A stretch of DNA of 64,000 nucleotides from Kitasatospora setae KM-6054 (GTDB lineage: Bacteria; Actinomycetota; Actinomycetes; Streptomycetales; Streptomycetaceae). The notes under the pieces are model-generated. The model saw only the letters and a list, made by a program, of their open reading frames with translations, was not told the DNA's origin and did no database searches. A program made the position numbers and the translations under genes. The stretch lies in NCBI RefSeq assembly GCF_000269985.1, contig NC_016109.1:8645001-8709000 (forward strand). Reading direction: 5' to 3'. This document shows positions 54,338 through 63,131 of this stretch, in pieces (position 1 is the stretch's first letter; each line of letters begins with the position of its first letter).

Positions 54338-55123
54338 ATGCCGACCGTCCACGCAGCAGGAACAGACGTCCACTACCGCACCGAAGGAACCGGCCCCGGC
54401 CTGCTCCTCGTCCACGGCTCCACCGCCGACTCCGAGACCAACTTCGCCGACCTGCGCCCCCGCTTCACCGCGCGGCACACCGTCATCACCCCCGACTACG
54501 CCGGCAGCGGCCTCACCGCACTGCCCGAGGGACCACTGACCCTCGACCACCTGGTCGCCCAGGTCACCGCCGCCGCCCGCGCCGCGGGAGCGGACCGCTC
54601 CGCCCCCGTCGACGTGGTCGGCCTCTCCCTCGGCGCCGTCGTCGCCGCGGCCCTGGCCGCCCGGCACCCGCACCTCGTGCGCCGCCTCGTCCTGGTCGGC
54701 GGCTGGGCCCGCAACGACGACCCCCGCCAGGAAGCGCTCCTGGGCCTCTGGCGCCGCCTCGCCGACCTCGACACCGAGGCCTACCAGCAGTTCATCACCC
54801 TGCTCGCCGTCTCCCCGGCCGGCCTCGCCGGACTGGACCGCGCCGCCCTCGCCAAGGCCGCCTCCACCGCCGTGCCCTCCGAGGGAGCCCGCCGCCAGAT
54901 CGACCTCGACCTCACCGTCGACATCCGCGACCTCCTGCCCGCCATCCACACCCCGACCCTGGTCGTCGGCGCCACCCAGGACCAGGTCATCCCCGTCGGA
55001 CACTCCCGCGAACTCCACCGCGCGATCCGCGGCAGCCGCTACGCGGAGATCGACAGCGGCCACAACATCCCCTACGAGCGACCCGCCGAACTCACCGCGC
55101 TCATCACCGACTTCCTGCGCTGA
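54338..55123 (+). CDS. Alpha/beta hydrolase
   Basis: 261 aa from ATG 54338 (AGGAAGA upstream). LLLVHGSTADSE is the oxyanion region, VVGLSLGAVVAAAL the nucleophile elbow (Ser), ATQDQVIP the acid and DSGHNIPYERP the His. No signal peptide. It could be an esterase, thioesterase or lactonase of the pathway; the substrate is unknown. It ends the rightward run, before a large terminator. Confidence 0.85.
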   Translation: MPTVHAAGTDVHYRTEGTGPGLLLVHGSTADSETNFADLRPRFTARHTVITPDYAGSGLTALPEGPLTLDHLVAQVTAAARAAGADRSAPVDVVGLSLGAVVAAALAARHPHLVRRLVLVGGWARNDDPRQEALLGLWRRLADLDTEAYQQFITLLAVSPAGLAGLDRAALAKAASTAVPSEGARRQIDLDLTVDIRDLLPAIHTPTLVVGATQDQVIPVGHSRELHRAIRGSRYAEIDSGHNIPYERPAELTALITDFLR

Positions 55124-55131
55124 CACCACCG

Positions 55132-55191
55132 CCCCGACCACGAAGTGGCCCCTCCCCGCGAGAACGGGGGAGGGGCCACACGTGGTCGGGG
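55132..55191. terminator. Long bidirectional hairpin between convergent genes
   Basis: GCCCCGACCACG/CGTGGTCGGGGC outer arms and GTGGCCCCTCCCC/GGGGAGGGGCCAC inner arms form a ~25-bp stem with one small internal mismatch (AA/A) and an 8-9 nt loop. Confidence 0.9.
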
Positions 55192-55217
55192 CGAGCGGGC
55201 GCGGCGGACCGGGAAGG

Positions 55218-56192
55218 TCACACCACCGCCGTCGCGAGAGCGCCACCGCGCTCCGTCAGCCCGAAGGCCTGCGCCAGCAACTGGAGGGACCGCAGCCGGT
55301 CCTCGGGATCGTGCGTCAGGGTGTTCACCACGATCTCCCCGACCCCGTGCTCCGCGGCCAGGCCGGTGAGCACCTCACGCACCCGCTCCGGCGTCCCCGC
55401 CACCAGGGCCCGGCGGTTGACCGCCGCCCGCTCCGCCTCCGCCCCCGTCCACCGGTGGCGACGCGCCGTCGCGGGCGAAGGCAACGGCAGATCCTGCCCC
55501 AGGTCCTTACGGCTGCGCCACAGCAGCAGCCCCTGCGCCAGCTCCTGCGCCTTCGCGTCGGTGTCCGCGGTCACCACCCGCACGGCGAGCACCCCCTCGG
55601 CCGGCGGCCGGGCCCCCGAGGCGGCGTACTCCCGCCGGTAGTCCTCCAGCGCCGCCCGCCCGGGAGCGGGAGCGAGGAAGTGCGCGAAGGCGAACGACGT
55701 CCCCAGGCGCCCGGCCAGCGCCGCCGAACTGCCCCCCGCCCCCAGCAGCCACATCTGCGGCCCGGCCCGCCGCGCGTCCTCGGCGCCCGAACCCGGCGCC
55801 GACATCCCCAGCAGCCGCCGCAGTTCGTCGAGCTGCTGGGGGAAGCGGTGCGCCGGACCACCCGCGCGCCCGATCCCGAGATCGACCCGGCCCGGATACA
55901 CCGACGCCAGCACGGTGAACACCTCCGCCACCTTCAGCGGCTCGTAGCGGGGCAGCAGCACCCCGCCCGTCCCCACCCGCAGGTGGCGGGTGCGCGCGAG
56001 CAGGGCCCCCGCCAGGATCTCCGGCGCGGTGCCCGCGAAACCCGGCGAGTTGTGGTGCTCGGCCACCCAGTAGCGGGTGAAGCCCAGGCGGTCGGCGGCC
56101 TCGGCCAGGTCGACGGAGGCACGCAGCGCCTCCGCGGGGGAGAAGTCCTCGCCGACCGGGGTCTGGTCGAGGACGGACAGGCGAATCGACAT
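55218..56192 (-). CDS. Luciferase-like (LLM class) flavin monooxygenase
   Basis: 324 aa from ATG 56192. RLSVLDQTPVGEDFSPAEAL, YWVAEHHNSPGFAGTAPE, RVGTGGVLLPRYEPLKVAE and GRVDLGIGRAGG are typical of MsnO8/alkanal-monooxygenase-like proteins using FMNH2 or F420H2. LVAGTPERVREVLTGLA closes the barrel. It follows by 10 bp an unknown 186-aa gene and an esterase in the same direction, and probably oxidises a pathway intermediate. Confidence 0.87.
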   Translation of the reverse strand: MSIRLSVLDQTPVGEDFSPAEALRASVDLAEAADRLGFTRYWVAEHHNSPGFAGTAPEILAGALLARTRHLRVGTGGVLLPRYEPLKVAEVFTVLASVYPGRVDLGIGRAGGPAHRFPQQLDELRRLLGMSAPGSGAEDARRAGPQMWLLGAGGSSAALAGRLGTSFAFAHFLAPAPGRAALEDYRREYAASGARPPAEGVLAVRVVTADTDAKAQELAQGLLLWRSRKDLGQDLPLPSPATARRHRWTGAEAERAAVNRRALVAGTPERVREVLTGLAAEHGVGEIVVNTLTHDPEDRLRSLQLLAQAFGLTERGGALATAVV

Positions 56193-56202
56193 GGCGGATA
56201 CC

Positions 56203-56763
56203 TCAGTTCGTGTGGTCGGAGCCGACCGCGGCCATCGTGGCGGGCACGATCCGGAAATCCCGCTGGAAGACGAGATTGTGCAGGTCGGCGGTGATGATCG
56301 CGCGCAGGGTGGGAAGTTCGGCCTTCGCCTGCGCCGGAGTGAAGACGTTCAGCGGCCACTCGCCGACCGTGGCCCCCCGCAGGTGCGGGTGGTGGAAGTT
56401 GCGCCCGTAGTGCGCCGCCAGGGTGATCGGCTCGATGCCCTCCGAACGCTGCTCCGGCCAGGACAGCGTCCACAGCGCGGCCACCCCGCCGTCCGCCGTG
56501 CGCCGCACCCCCGTCCCCTCGACCTTCCCCGTCCCGTTCAGCAGGTGGGCGTTCACCTCCTCCAGCGCCTCCAGCGCGTAGGGGGCGAGCAGGGCCACCG
56601 CCGAGAGGAACAGGTCCTCCTTCCCCCGGCGGCTCGTCGCCTCACCGTGCGAACCGTCCCGCAGGTCACCGAAATGCCGCAGCAGCGCGGTGACATGGGG
56701 CAGGGCGGCGGTGCCGGCGCTCGCCGGGACGGTGCCGGTGGCGCTCTCGGGGACGCTGTTCAC
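56203..56763 (-). CDS. Conserved-looking protein of unknown function
   Basis: 186 aa from GTG 56763, chosen for AAGGAG 6 nt upstream. The core (LFLSAVALLAPYALEALEEV, GTGVRRTADGGVAALWTLSW, RNFHHPHLRGATVGEWPLNV) has mixed helix and strand with conserved-type Trp/His residues. I do not recognise the family. Tight spacing to the monooxygenase (10 bp) suggests they work together, for example as substrate-binding or auxiliary protein. Confidence 0.7.
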   Translation of the reverse strand: MNSVPESATGTVPASAGTAALPHVTALLRHFGDLRDGSHGEATSRRGKEDLFLSAVALLAPYALEALEEVNAHLLNGTGKVEGTGVRRTADGGVAALWTLSWPEQRSEGIEPITLAAHYGRNFHHPHLRGATVGEWPLNVFTPAQAKAELPTLRAIITADLHNLVFQRDFRIVPATMAAVGSDHTN

Positions 56764-56810
56764 GGGCTTCTCCTTCTGGGACGGCCGCCGGTACGGCGGC
56801 ACGGACAAGA

Positions 56811-57656
56811 TCAACTGGCACTACTGCTACTGCTACTGCTACCGCTACCGCTGCGGCTCGGGCCCGACGCCAGCAGCCGCAGCCGCAGAGCCGCCCCCAG
56901 CCACTGCCGCAACTGCCCCTGGGGCAGCAGGAAAGCCGCGTGGAGCATCTGCGGGAACTCCTGGAACACCACCTCGTTGCCCGCCGCCCGCAGCCGCCGC
57001 GCGAAGTCACGGACGTCGTCCGCCACCGGATCCAGCGCCCCGACACTCAAGATCGCGGGCGCCAGCGCACCGAGGTCCTCGACCTCGAACGGCGTACTGG
57101 GGTAGCCGCGGCCGCCGTCGCTCCCGCGGAAGTCCTCCCACGCCGAGACCAGCGACTCCCGGGTCGGGAAGTTGTCCAGGTACCGCGTGTACGACGGGGC
57201 ACGGCACTCGGGATCCAGCGGCGGATACGCCAGCACCTGGGCACTGAGCGGCTGCCCCCGGTCACGACGCACCAGGGCCGCCAGCGCCGCGAGCGTGCCC
57301 CCCGCGCTGTCACCCCCCACCGCCACCGGCGGCAGGCCCTCCTCCTCGGCCCGCTCCTGGGCCCAGTCCAGCACCGCCAGGACGTCCTGGAGCGCGGCGG
57401 GATGCCGGTGCTCCGGCGACAGCCGGTAGTCGACGCTGACCACGGTGCACGCCGCCTGCACGGCGAGGTCCGCGCACGCCCGGTGCCAGCCCTCCGCCGA
57501 ACCGCTGCGCCAGCTCCCGCCGTGCGCCCAGACCAGCCAGCCGCGGTGCCCGGCGGCGGGGCGCAGGATCCGCACCGGCACCGGGTGCTCCCCGCCCGGC
57601 ACGAGAGCCGATTTCCACACGATCTGTCCGGGGGTGCCGGTGGCCGAACCCGTCAT
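56811..57656 (-). CDS. Alpha/beta hydrolase, HSL (BD-FAE/lipase-type) family
   Basis: 281 aa from ATG 57656 (GGAG...AAGGA upstream). WLVWAHGGSWRSG is the HGG oxyanion motif, AVGGDSAGGTLAAL the nucleophile elbow, GALDPVADDV the acid and QMLHAAFLL the His. The last ~20 residues are almost all Ser/Ala/Gly, encoded by a GTAGCA-type repeat on its strand, so the tail has probably grown by slippage. It likely deacylates or transfers an acyl group. Confidence 0.85.
   Translation of the reverse strand: MTGSATGTPGQIVWKSALVPGGEHPVPVRILRPAAGHRGWLVWAHGGSWRSGSAEGWHRACADLAVQAACTVVSVDYRLSPEHRHPAALQDVLAVLDWAQERAEEEGLPPVAVGGDSAGGTLAALAALVRRDRGQPLSAQVLAYPPLDPECRAPSYTRYLDNFPTRESLVSAWEDFRGSDGGRGYPSTPFEVEDLGALAPAILSVGALDPVADDVRDFARRLRAAGNEVVFQEFPQMLHAAFLLPQGQLRQWLGAALRLRLLASGPSRSGSGSSSSSSSAS
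56815..56860. repeat. (CTACTG)n/(CTACCG)n run within the esterase 3' end
   Basis: ACTGCTACTGCTACTGCTAC followed by CGCTACCGCTGCGG; it encodes the Ser-rich tail of the leftward esterase. Confidence 0.75.
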
Positions 57657-57863
57657 GATCCTTCTCCGTTTCGCAGACCTGTCGGGAAGAGAGAGCCCGT
57701 GCTCGTACGACGGCGGCCGGCCCCGGGGCGCACTCCCGCGCCCGCGACCCCCGGCACCACCCGCCGCGCGGTACCCGCCACCCGGCGGGTACCGCGCTCG
57801 GGGCCCGGCCCGGGGGAAGCCGGGAGCCCCACCCTCCCGGCGGCCCCGCGGGGGCGGCAACAC

Positions 57864-57886
57864 CGACCTGGCCAGATGGCGGCCGT
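57864..57886. promoter_or_regulatory. Diverged CAAGTYGCC-group site in the esterase upstream region
   Basis: CGACCTGGCCAGATGGCGGC matches CGACTTGCCCAGATCGCCGC upstream of the StrR-type gene at about three quarters of positions. It lies ~210 bp from the esterase start and next to the end of the inverted repeat. Confidence 0.25.
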
Positions 57887-57893
57887 CTGGTGC

Positions 57894-59370
57894 CGGGTGG
57901 GTCAGGGGGTGGGGGTTTTGCGGGTGTGGAGGAAGAGGGCGGTGGTGAGGGTGCCGGCGAGGACGAGGGCGGTGTTGACGAGGACGGCGAGGGTGACGCC
58001 GTCGAGGACGGTGGTGTGGGTGGCGTGGGTGGTGATCTGGGTGGTGGCGATGGCGCTCATGATGGGGGTGCCCATGGTGATGCCGATCTGCTGGGTCATG
58101 GTGGCCAGTCCGGTGGCCATGCCCTGTTCGTGGTCGGGCAGGCCGGAGGTGGCGGTGACCATGAAGCCGACGATGACGAGCATGTTGCCGATGCCGCCGA
58201 GGAAGGTGGCGGTGAGCAGGACGGCCATGGAGGTGCGGGTGTCGCCGAGGGTGAGCAGGGCGGCGGTGGCGGCGGCTTGGAGGAGGCCGCCGGTGATGAG
58301 GGTGGCCTTGGTGCCGATGCGGGCGATGACCTTGGCGGCGAGGGAGCCGCCGATGACGGTGCCGATGCCCAGGACGCCGAAGGAGAGGCCGGCGGCCAGG
58401 GGGGAGAAGTCGAGGACTTCCTGGAGGTAGAGGGTCATCAGGAAGACGAGGGAGGTCTCGGTGAGGAAGGCGATGAGGCCGGCGATGTTGCCCCAGATGA
58501 CGGTGGGGCGCTTGAGGATGGTGACGGGGACCAGGGGTGCGGGGGCCTTGCTCTCGACGAGGTAGAAGGCGATGAGGAGCAGGAGGCCGGCGGCCAGGGA
58601 GATCAGGGCGGTGGGGTCGCTCCAGCCGTTCTCGCCGGCGCGGGTGAGGCCGAAGACGAGGGCGAGCAGGCCGAGGGTGACGGTGAGGGCGCCGGGGATG
58701 TCGAGGCGGGGGCGCTGGTCGGGGCGGGATTCCTTGATGACGCCGGGGGCGATGAGCAGGACGGCGAGGGCGACGGGGACGTTGATGAAGAACGACCAGC
58801 GCCAGGACAGGAGGTCGGTCAGGACGCCGCCGAGGATGGCGCCGGTGGTGAAGCCGGCGGACATGAGGGCGCCGTTGAGTCCGAGGGCCTTGTCGCGCAG
58901 GGGGCCTTCGGGGAAGGAGGTGGTCAGCAGGGACAGGCCGGCGGGGGTGACGGCGGCGGTGGCCAGGCCCTGGGCGATGCGGGCGGCGATCAGGATGCCC
59001 GGGGAGGTGGCCAGGCCGCCCACCAGGGAGGACAGGCCGAGCAGGGCCAGGCCCGCGAGGAACAGGCGCCGGCGTCCGAAGAGGTCGGCGACGCGGCCGA
59101 AGAACAGGGTGAACCCGGCGGCGCACAGCGCGAACGACGTCGCGATCCACTGCAGGTTCGACAGGGAGAACCCGAGGCCCTTGCCGATCACCGGCAGGGC
59201 CACGTTCAGGATCGAGAAGTCCACCGCGAGCATGAACTGCGCGACCAGCAGCACCACCAGCAGCAGCCGCAGGCGCCCCGTCATCCGTGCCGGTGGCGAC
59301 CCCGCCCCCCGCACCCCGCCCGAAACCGACGCCTCATCAACGACCGACATCACACACTCCTCATCCATCG
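57894..59370 (-). repeat. 1477-bp inverted repeat, right copy
   Basis: Inverse of 41279-42755. With the other copy it brackets a ~15.1-kb segment that homologous recombination could invert. Confidence 0.9.
57902..59350 (-). CDS. MFS multidrug exporter, DHA2 family, copy B
   Basis: 482 aa, protein identical to copy A (41299), same RBS and start arrangement (ATG 59350 after GAGGAG). It is divergent from an XRE/MmyB-type regulator with an inverted repeat (TGAGTA...TACTCA) between, a common exporter-regulator pairing. Because copy B keeps this partner it is probably the ancestral locus. Confidence 0.9.
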   Translation of the reverse strand: MSVVDEASVSGGVRGAGSPPARMTGRLRLLLVVLLVAQFMLAVDFSILNVALPVIGKGLGFSLSNLQWIATSFALCAAGFTLFFGRVADLFGRRRLFLAGLALLGLSSLVGGLATSPGILIAARIAQGLATAAVTPAGLSLLTTSFPEGPLRDKALGLNGALMSAGFTTGAILGGVLTDLLSWRWSFFINVPVALAVLLIAPGVIKESRPDQRPRLDIPGALTVTLGLLALVFGLTRAGENGWSDPTALISLAAGLLLLIAFYLVESKAPAPLVPVTILKRPTVIWGNIAGLIAFLTETSLVFLMTLYLQEVLDFSPLAAGLSFGVLGIGTVIGGSLAAKVIARIGTKATLITGGLLQAAATAALLTLGDTRTSMAVLLTATFLGGIGNMLVIVGFMVTATSGLPDHEQGMATGLATMTQQIGITMGTPIMSAIATTQITTHATHTTVLDGVTLAVLVNTALVLAGTLTTALFLHTRKTPTP

Positions 59371-59427
59371 CGGTGCTTACGGAGAAGAGCCTGCCGCCGC
59401 CGGCGCGGCCTACCCAGACCTCTGAGG

Positions 59428-59467
59428 TGAGTACCCAGCCCACGACTGGTCGCCCGGAGACTACTCA
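59428..59467. promoter_or_regulatory. Inverted repeat in the exporter B / XRE divergent promoter
   Basis: TGAGTA (59428-59433) and TACTCA (59462-59467) are inverted copies 28 bp apart. A -10-like GATACC lies just downstream for the XRE gene. It is a candidate operator. Confidence 0.4.
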
Positions 59468-59524
59468 TCACAGGGATACCTTTGAACACCCCGCCCGCCC
59501 GCGGCGCGGGGCACACTGAGAGCC

Positions 59525-60442
59525 ATGGACACACCATCCGTGCTGGGAGACTTCCTGCGCAGCCGACGAGCCCGGCTCCAACCGGAGGACGTGGGCCTGC
59601 GGGCCTACGGAGCCCGCCGACGCGTCCCGGGACTACGACGCGAGGAGCTCGCCCAACTGGCCGGCGTGAGCGTCACCCACTACACCCGCCTCGAACAGGG
59701 CCAGAGCACCAACGCCTCCGACGCCGTCCTCGACGCGATCGCCCGCGCGCTGCGCCTGAACACCGACGAGACCGCGCACCTGCGCGACCTGGCCCGCCCC
59801 GCCGCCCCCGCCCGCCCCGCCCCGCTGCGACCGGACTACGCCCGCCCCGCCGCCGCCCAGCTCATCGCCGCCATGACCGACGTGCCCGCCGTCATCCTCG
59901 ACCGCCGCAACGACGTCCTGGCCTGGAACCCGCTGGGCCACGCACTCCTCGCCGGCCACATCGACTACACCGCCCCCCAGTCGCCCTCGGAACGCCCCAA
60001 CCTCACCCGCATGCTCTTCCTCGACGAGCACACCCGCGAACTCCACACCGCCTGGGAGGACGAGGCCAAGACATCCGTCGCGGCACTGCGCCTCACCGCC
60101 GGCCGCCACCCCGACGACCGCCGCCTCGCCGAGCTGATCGGCCAGCTCGCGATGAAGAGCGACGAGTTCGCCGGGATGTGGTCACGCCACCCGGTCCGCA
60201 GCTGCACCTTCGGCACCAAGCTGCTGCACCACCCCTTCGTGGGGGCACTGGAGCTGTCCTTCGAGAGCATGCAGCTGGCGGACGACTCCGGGCAGCGGAT
60301 GCTCGCCTACAGCGCGCCGGCCGGATCGCCCTCGCAGGCCGGACTCCAGCTCCTGGCCGGAACCCTGCTGAGCCACCCGCCGCACGGCGCCCGCCCCGCC
60401 GCCCGCGGACACCTCGCCGGCGAGAAGCCCCGCGACAGGTAG
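59525..60442 (+). CDS. XRE-family regulator with MmyB-like ligand domain
   Basis: 305 aa from ATG 59525. LGDFLRSRRARLQPEDVGL and RRVPGLRREELAQLAGVSVT-HYTRLEQGQ form the HTH typical of the SCO-type helix-turn-helix/MmyB group. The C-terminal domain has VPAVILDRRNDVLAWNPLGH and SDEFAGMWSRHPVR, the MmyB (PAS-like, fatty-acid or ligand-binding) signature. It likely represses or activates the divergent exporter B. A terminator hairpin follows. Confidence 0.88.
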   Translation: MDTPSVLGDFLRSRRARLQPEDVGLRAYGARRRVPGLRREELAQLAGVSVTHYTRLEQGQSTNASDAVLDAIARALRLNTDETAHLRDLARPAAPARPAPLRPDYARPAAAQLIAAMTDVPAVILDRRNDVLAWNPLGHALLAGHIDYTAPQSPSERPNLTRMLFLDEHTRELHTAWEDEAKTSVAALRLTAGRHPDDRRLAELIGQLAMKSDEFAGMWSRHPVRSCTFGTKLLHHPFVGALELSFESMQLADDSGQRMLAYSAPAGSPSQAGLQLLAGTLLSHPPHGARPAARGHLAGEKPRDR

Positions 60443-60471
60443 ACCCGCACCACCGCGCCACCGCGCCACCC

Positions 60472-60509
60472 GGAACGGGACGGACGGCCTTCGCCGTCCG
60501 TCCCGTTCC
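60472..60509. terminator. Strong 17-bp hairpin after the XRE gene
   Basis: GGAACGGGACGGACGGC (60472-60488), loop CTTC, GCCGTCCGTCCCGTTCC (60493-60509), a perfect stem. Confidence 0.9.
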
Positions 60510-60826
60510 CGTTCCCGCTGCCGTTCCCCTTCCCGCTGCCGTTCCCGCTGCCGTTCCCGTTCCCGCTGCCGCGCCGCAGCCCCCGCCGCCCCCGCCGCCC
60601 CGGCGCCGCGCCGGGTGCCCCCGCCGTGTCCGAGCCGGCGGCCGCCGCGAAAGCGCCCCCCTTTCCGGCAGACCGGATACACCTCTGCCAAGTTGCCACG
60701 ATCGCAGCGGGTTACCGCCCCGCAGACGGAAAACCCCCGCCCGCTCCCCTAACGTCGGCGCAGGGCCGCAGCCGTGCCGGCCGCGACGCGCCACGGGGAA
60801 CCGTCCCTCACAAGGAGCGATGATCC
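60510..60826. other. Intergenic region with hexamer repeats and a shared promoter motif
   Basis: It begins with CCGTTC/CCGCTG hexamer runs (to about 60580), then C-rich sequence. CAAGTTGCC lies at 60689-60697, a -10-like TAACGT at 60750 and AAGGAG at 60813. This is the promoter region of the kinase-GH3-methyltransferase run; no gene is seen. Confidence 0.6.
60689..60706 (+). promoter_or_regulatory. CAAGTTGCC site upstream of the kinase-GH3 run
   Basis: CAAGTTGCCACGATCGCA. It is best matched by CAAGTTGCCCCAGTCGCC at 33131, and lies 138 bp before the kinase-like start, ~55 bp before a TAACGT -10-like element. Confidence 0.45.
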
Positions 60827-61462
60827 ATGCCGGAACACCACCCTGCCTTCTGCGTCCTCCTCGGGCCCGACTACGCGGGCAAGTCCTCGGCACTCTCCCT
60901 GCTGCGCGACACCGTGCCGTGGCGGACCCTCTCCGTCGACGACACCCACCTCGCACCGGAGCACACCCTGCTCACCAGCCTGCGCCGGGACCTGGTCCGC
61001 GAGGTCGCCGGACGGCCCGGCGCGTGGTCACCCGACTTCCTCGCCACGATGCTGCAGACGGCCGCCGTACACCTGCGCGACCGGCTCTGCGCCGACCCGC
61101 ACACCCCGGCCGTCGTCGACTCCTACTACTACAAGCTCCTCGCCAAGGGCCGGCTGGCCGGCGCCGACGACCACGCCGGCTTCGCCTGGTGGCGCACCTT
61201 CCCCCAGCCGCGCCGGGTCGTCTACCTCGACGTGCGCCCCGCCACCGCCTGGCGCCGCAGCCACGACGGCCGCGACCTCAACCGCCTGGAGTACTACGGC
61301 CCCCAGCCGACCGCGGACGGCTTCACCCGCTACCAGGGCGATCTCGCGAAGACGATGCACGACGAGATCGCCCACCTCCCGGTGACGGTGATCGACGGAC
61401 ACGGCGACCCCGCGCAGACCGCGCAGGCCATACGAAAGGTACTCGCGCATGAACTCGGCTGA
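60827..61462 (+). CDS. Thymidylate-kinase-like P-loop kinase
   Basis: 211 aa from ATG 60827 (AAGGAG 9 nt upstream). FCVLLGPDYAGKSSALSLLR is a Walker A of the TMK/dNK type, SVDDTHLAPEH and VVDSYYYKLLAKGRL supply the DxxH/DSY region, and ATAWRRSHDGRDLNRLEYYG is the lid. It lacks other TMK signatures, so it may phosphorylate a non-nucleotide substrate. It overlaps the GH3 gene by 14 nt, implying joint function. Confidence 0.75.
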   Translation: MPEHHPAFCVLLGPDYAGKSSALSLLRDTVPWRTLSVDDTHLAPEHTLLTSLRRDLVREVAGRPGAWSPDFLATMLQTAAVHLRDRLCADPHTPAVVDSYYYKLLAKGRLAGADDHAGFAWWRTFPQPRRVVYLDVRPATAWRRSHDGRDLNRLEYYGPQPTADGFTRYQGDLAKTMHDEIAHLPVTVIDGHGDPAQTAQAIRKVLAHELG

Positions 61463-63131
61463 AGCCTGGACCGACCCCGACCGCCTGCGCCGCTACCGCG
61501 AACGGGTCTTCCACGAACGCGCCCGCCTGCGCGCCGCCCTCGCCGACGCCCCCGGCCGGCGCCGACACGTCCTGGCGGACCTGCTGGAGTTCAACGCCGG
61601 CACCCACTACGGCCGCGAGCACGGCTTCGCCGCCATCCGCACCCTGGACGACTTCCGCAAGGCCGTACCCGTCCAGGACTACACCGCCCTCGGGCCGTGG
61701 ATCGAACGGGCGGCCGCCGGCGAGCACAACGTCCTGACCGCCGACCAGCCCGCCGTGTACTTCACCAGCAGCGGCACCACCGGCGCCCACAAGAAGATCC
61801 CCGTCACCCCGCGCTTCATGCACACCACGTTCTTCCCCTTCTACTACGCGGCCTGGGCCCCCCTGATCGAGCACTTCCCGGACGTCCTCGACCGGCCGGA
61901 CGCCGTGCTCAACCTCAAGCACGACCCCCTGACGGCCCCGCCCACCACCGCCTCCGGACGCCCCCACGTCGGCGCCAGCCAGGTCGACTTCGGGACGAGG
62001 TTCGGCGAACCGCTCTCCGCGGAACCCGGCACCGGCGCCCCCTGGGCCGTCCTGCCCGCCCACGTCGACGCCGGCGCGCACCTGGAGAAGATGTACCTGC
62101 GGCTGCGCCTGGCGGTGGAGAGCGACGTGCGCTGCGTGATCGGCATCAACCCCGCCATGATCGCCGCCCTGCCGCACCAGCTGAACCTGTGGTGGCCCAG
62201 GATCCTCAAGGACATCGCCGACGGCACCCTCGGCGGCCTGCCCCACGGCGCCCCCAACCCGCGGCGCGCCGCCGAACTGGAGCGGATCGCCGCCCGCCAC
62301 CACACCGTGCGCCCCGCCCACATCTGGCCGCGCATGCGCGCCCTGTTCTGCTGGACCACCGGACTGGCCTCCCTCTACCTGCCCCGGCTGCGCGAGGAGT
62401 TCGGCCCGGACGTGGCCCTCCTGCCCGCACCGGTCGCCGCCTCCGAAGGGCCGGTCGGGGTCGCGCTCGACCGGCACCCCAGCGCCGGGAGCCTGGTCGT
62501 CACCGCCGCCGTCCACGAGTTCGCCGACGCCGAGGACGACCTCACCCCCGACACCGAGACCCTCCTGCCCGAGGAACTCGAGACCGGCCGCGACTACCAC
62601 GTGGTCTTCAGCCACGTCGGCGGCCTCTACCGGTACGCCGTCGGCGACGTGGTCCGCGTCGTCGACCGCGCCGGGGGCGCGCCCCGCCTGGAGTACACCG
62701 GCCGCAGCACCCGGTCCGACGCGGCCGGCGAGCGGCTGCGCGACGCCCAGGTGACCCGCGCCCTGGCCGTCGCCCTGGGCCGTACCGGCCTCGAACTGCG
62801 CAACGTCGCCTGCCGGGTCCGGCCCTCCGCGCCCGGCGCCGCGCCCGGCTACGAGTTCGCGCTCTCCCCCCGCGCGCCCTGGAACGAGGACGGGAGCCGG
62901 CGCTTCCTCCACCTCCTCGACGCGCAGCTGGGCACCGAGTCCGCCGGCTACCGCACCGCCCGCGCCGGCGGCCGGCTCGCACCCCCCACCCTCCTGCGCC
63001 TGGCCCCCGAGGCCTTCGCCGAGGACTGGCAGGCGGCCGTCGCCTCCGGCATCCGGCCCACCCAGGTCAAGGACCGGCTGTTCCGCCAGGACGACGCCCA
63101 GTGGGCACGACTGACCGACGGCCACCACTGA
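61449..63131 (+). CDS. GH3-family acyl-adenylating enzyme
   Basis: 560 aa from ATG 61449. The ATP-binding motif YFTSSGTTGAHKKIPVT (about residue 105), NLWWPRILKDIADGTL, LPAPVAASEGPVGVAL and YHVVFSHVGGLYRYAVGDVV (GH3 motif near residue 390) identify the GH3/JAR1-like fold known from plant auxin conjugases and also found in bacteria. These adenylate a carboxylate and join it to an amine, usually an amino acid. In this locus it could provide an activated acyl group. The last six residues (LTDGHH) and stop are repeated downstream as DNA. Confidence 0.85.
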   Translation: MNSAEAWTDPDRLRRYRERVFHERARLRAALADAPGRRRHVLADLLEFNAGTHYGREHGFAAIRTLDDFRKAVPVQDYTALGPWIERAAAGEHNVLTADQPAVYFTSSGTTGAHKKIPVTPRFMHTTFFPFYYAAWAPLIEHFPDVLDRPDAVLNLKHDPLTAPPTTASGRPHVGASQVDFGTRFGEPLSAEPGTGAPWAVLPAHVDAGAHLEKMYLRLRLAVESDVRCVIGINPAMIAALPHQLNLWWPRILKDIADGTLGGLPHGAPNPRRAAELERIAARHHTVRPAHIWPRMRALFCWTTGLASLYLPRLREEFGPDVALLPAPVAASEGPVGVALDRHPSAGSLVVTAAVHEFADAEDDLTPDTETLLPEELETGRDYHVVFSHVGGLYRYAVGDVVRVVDRAGGAPRLEYTGRSTRSDAAGERLRDAQVTRALAVALGRTGLELRNVACRVRPSAPGAAPGYEFALSPRAPWNEDGSRRFLHLLDAQLGTESAGYRTARAGGRLAPPTLLRLAPEAFAEDWQAAVASGIRPTQVKDRLFRQDDAQWARLTDGHH

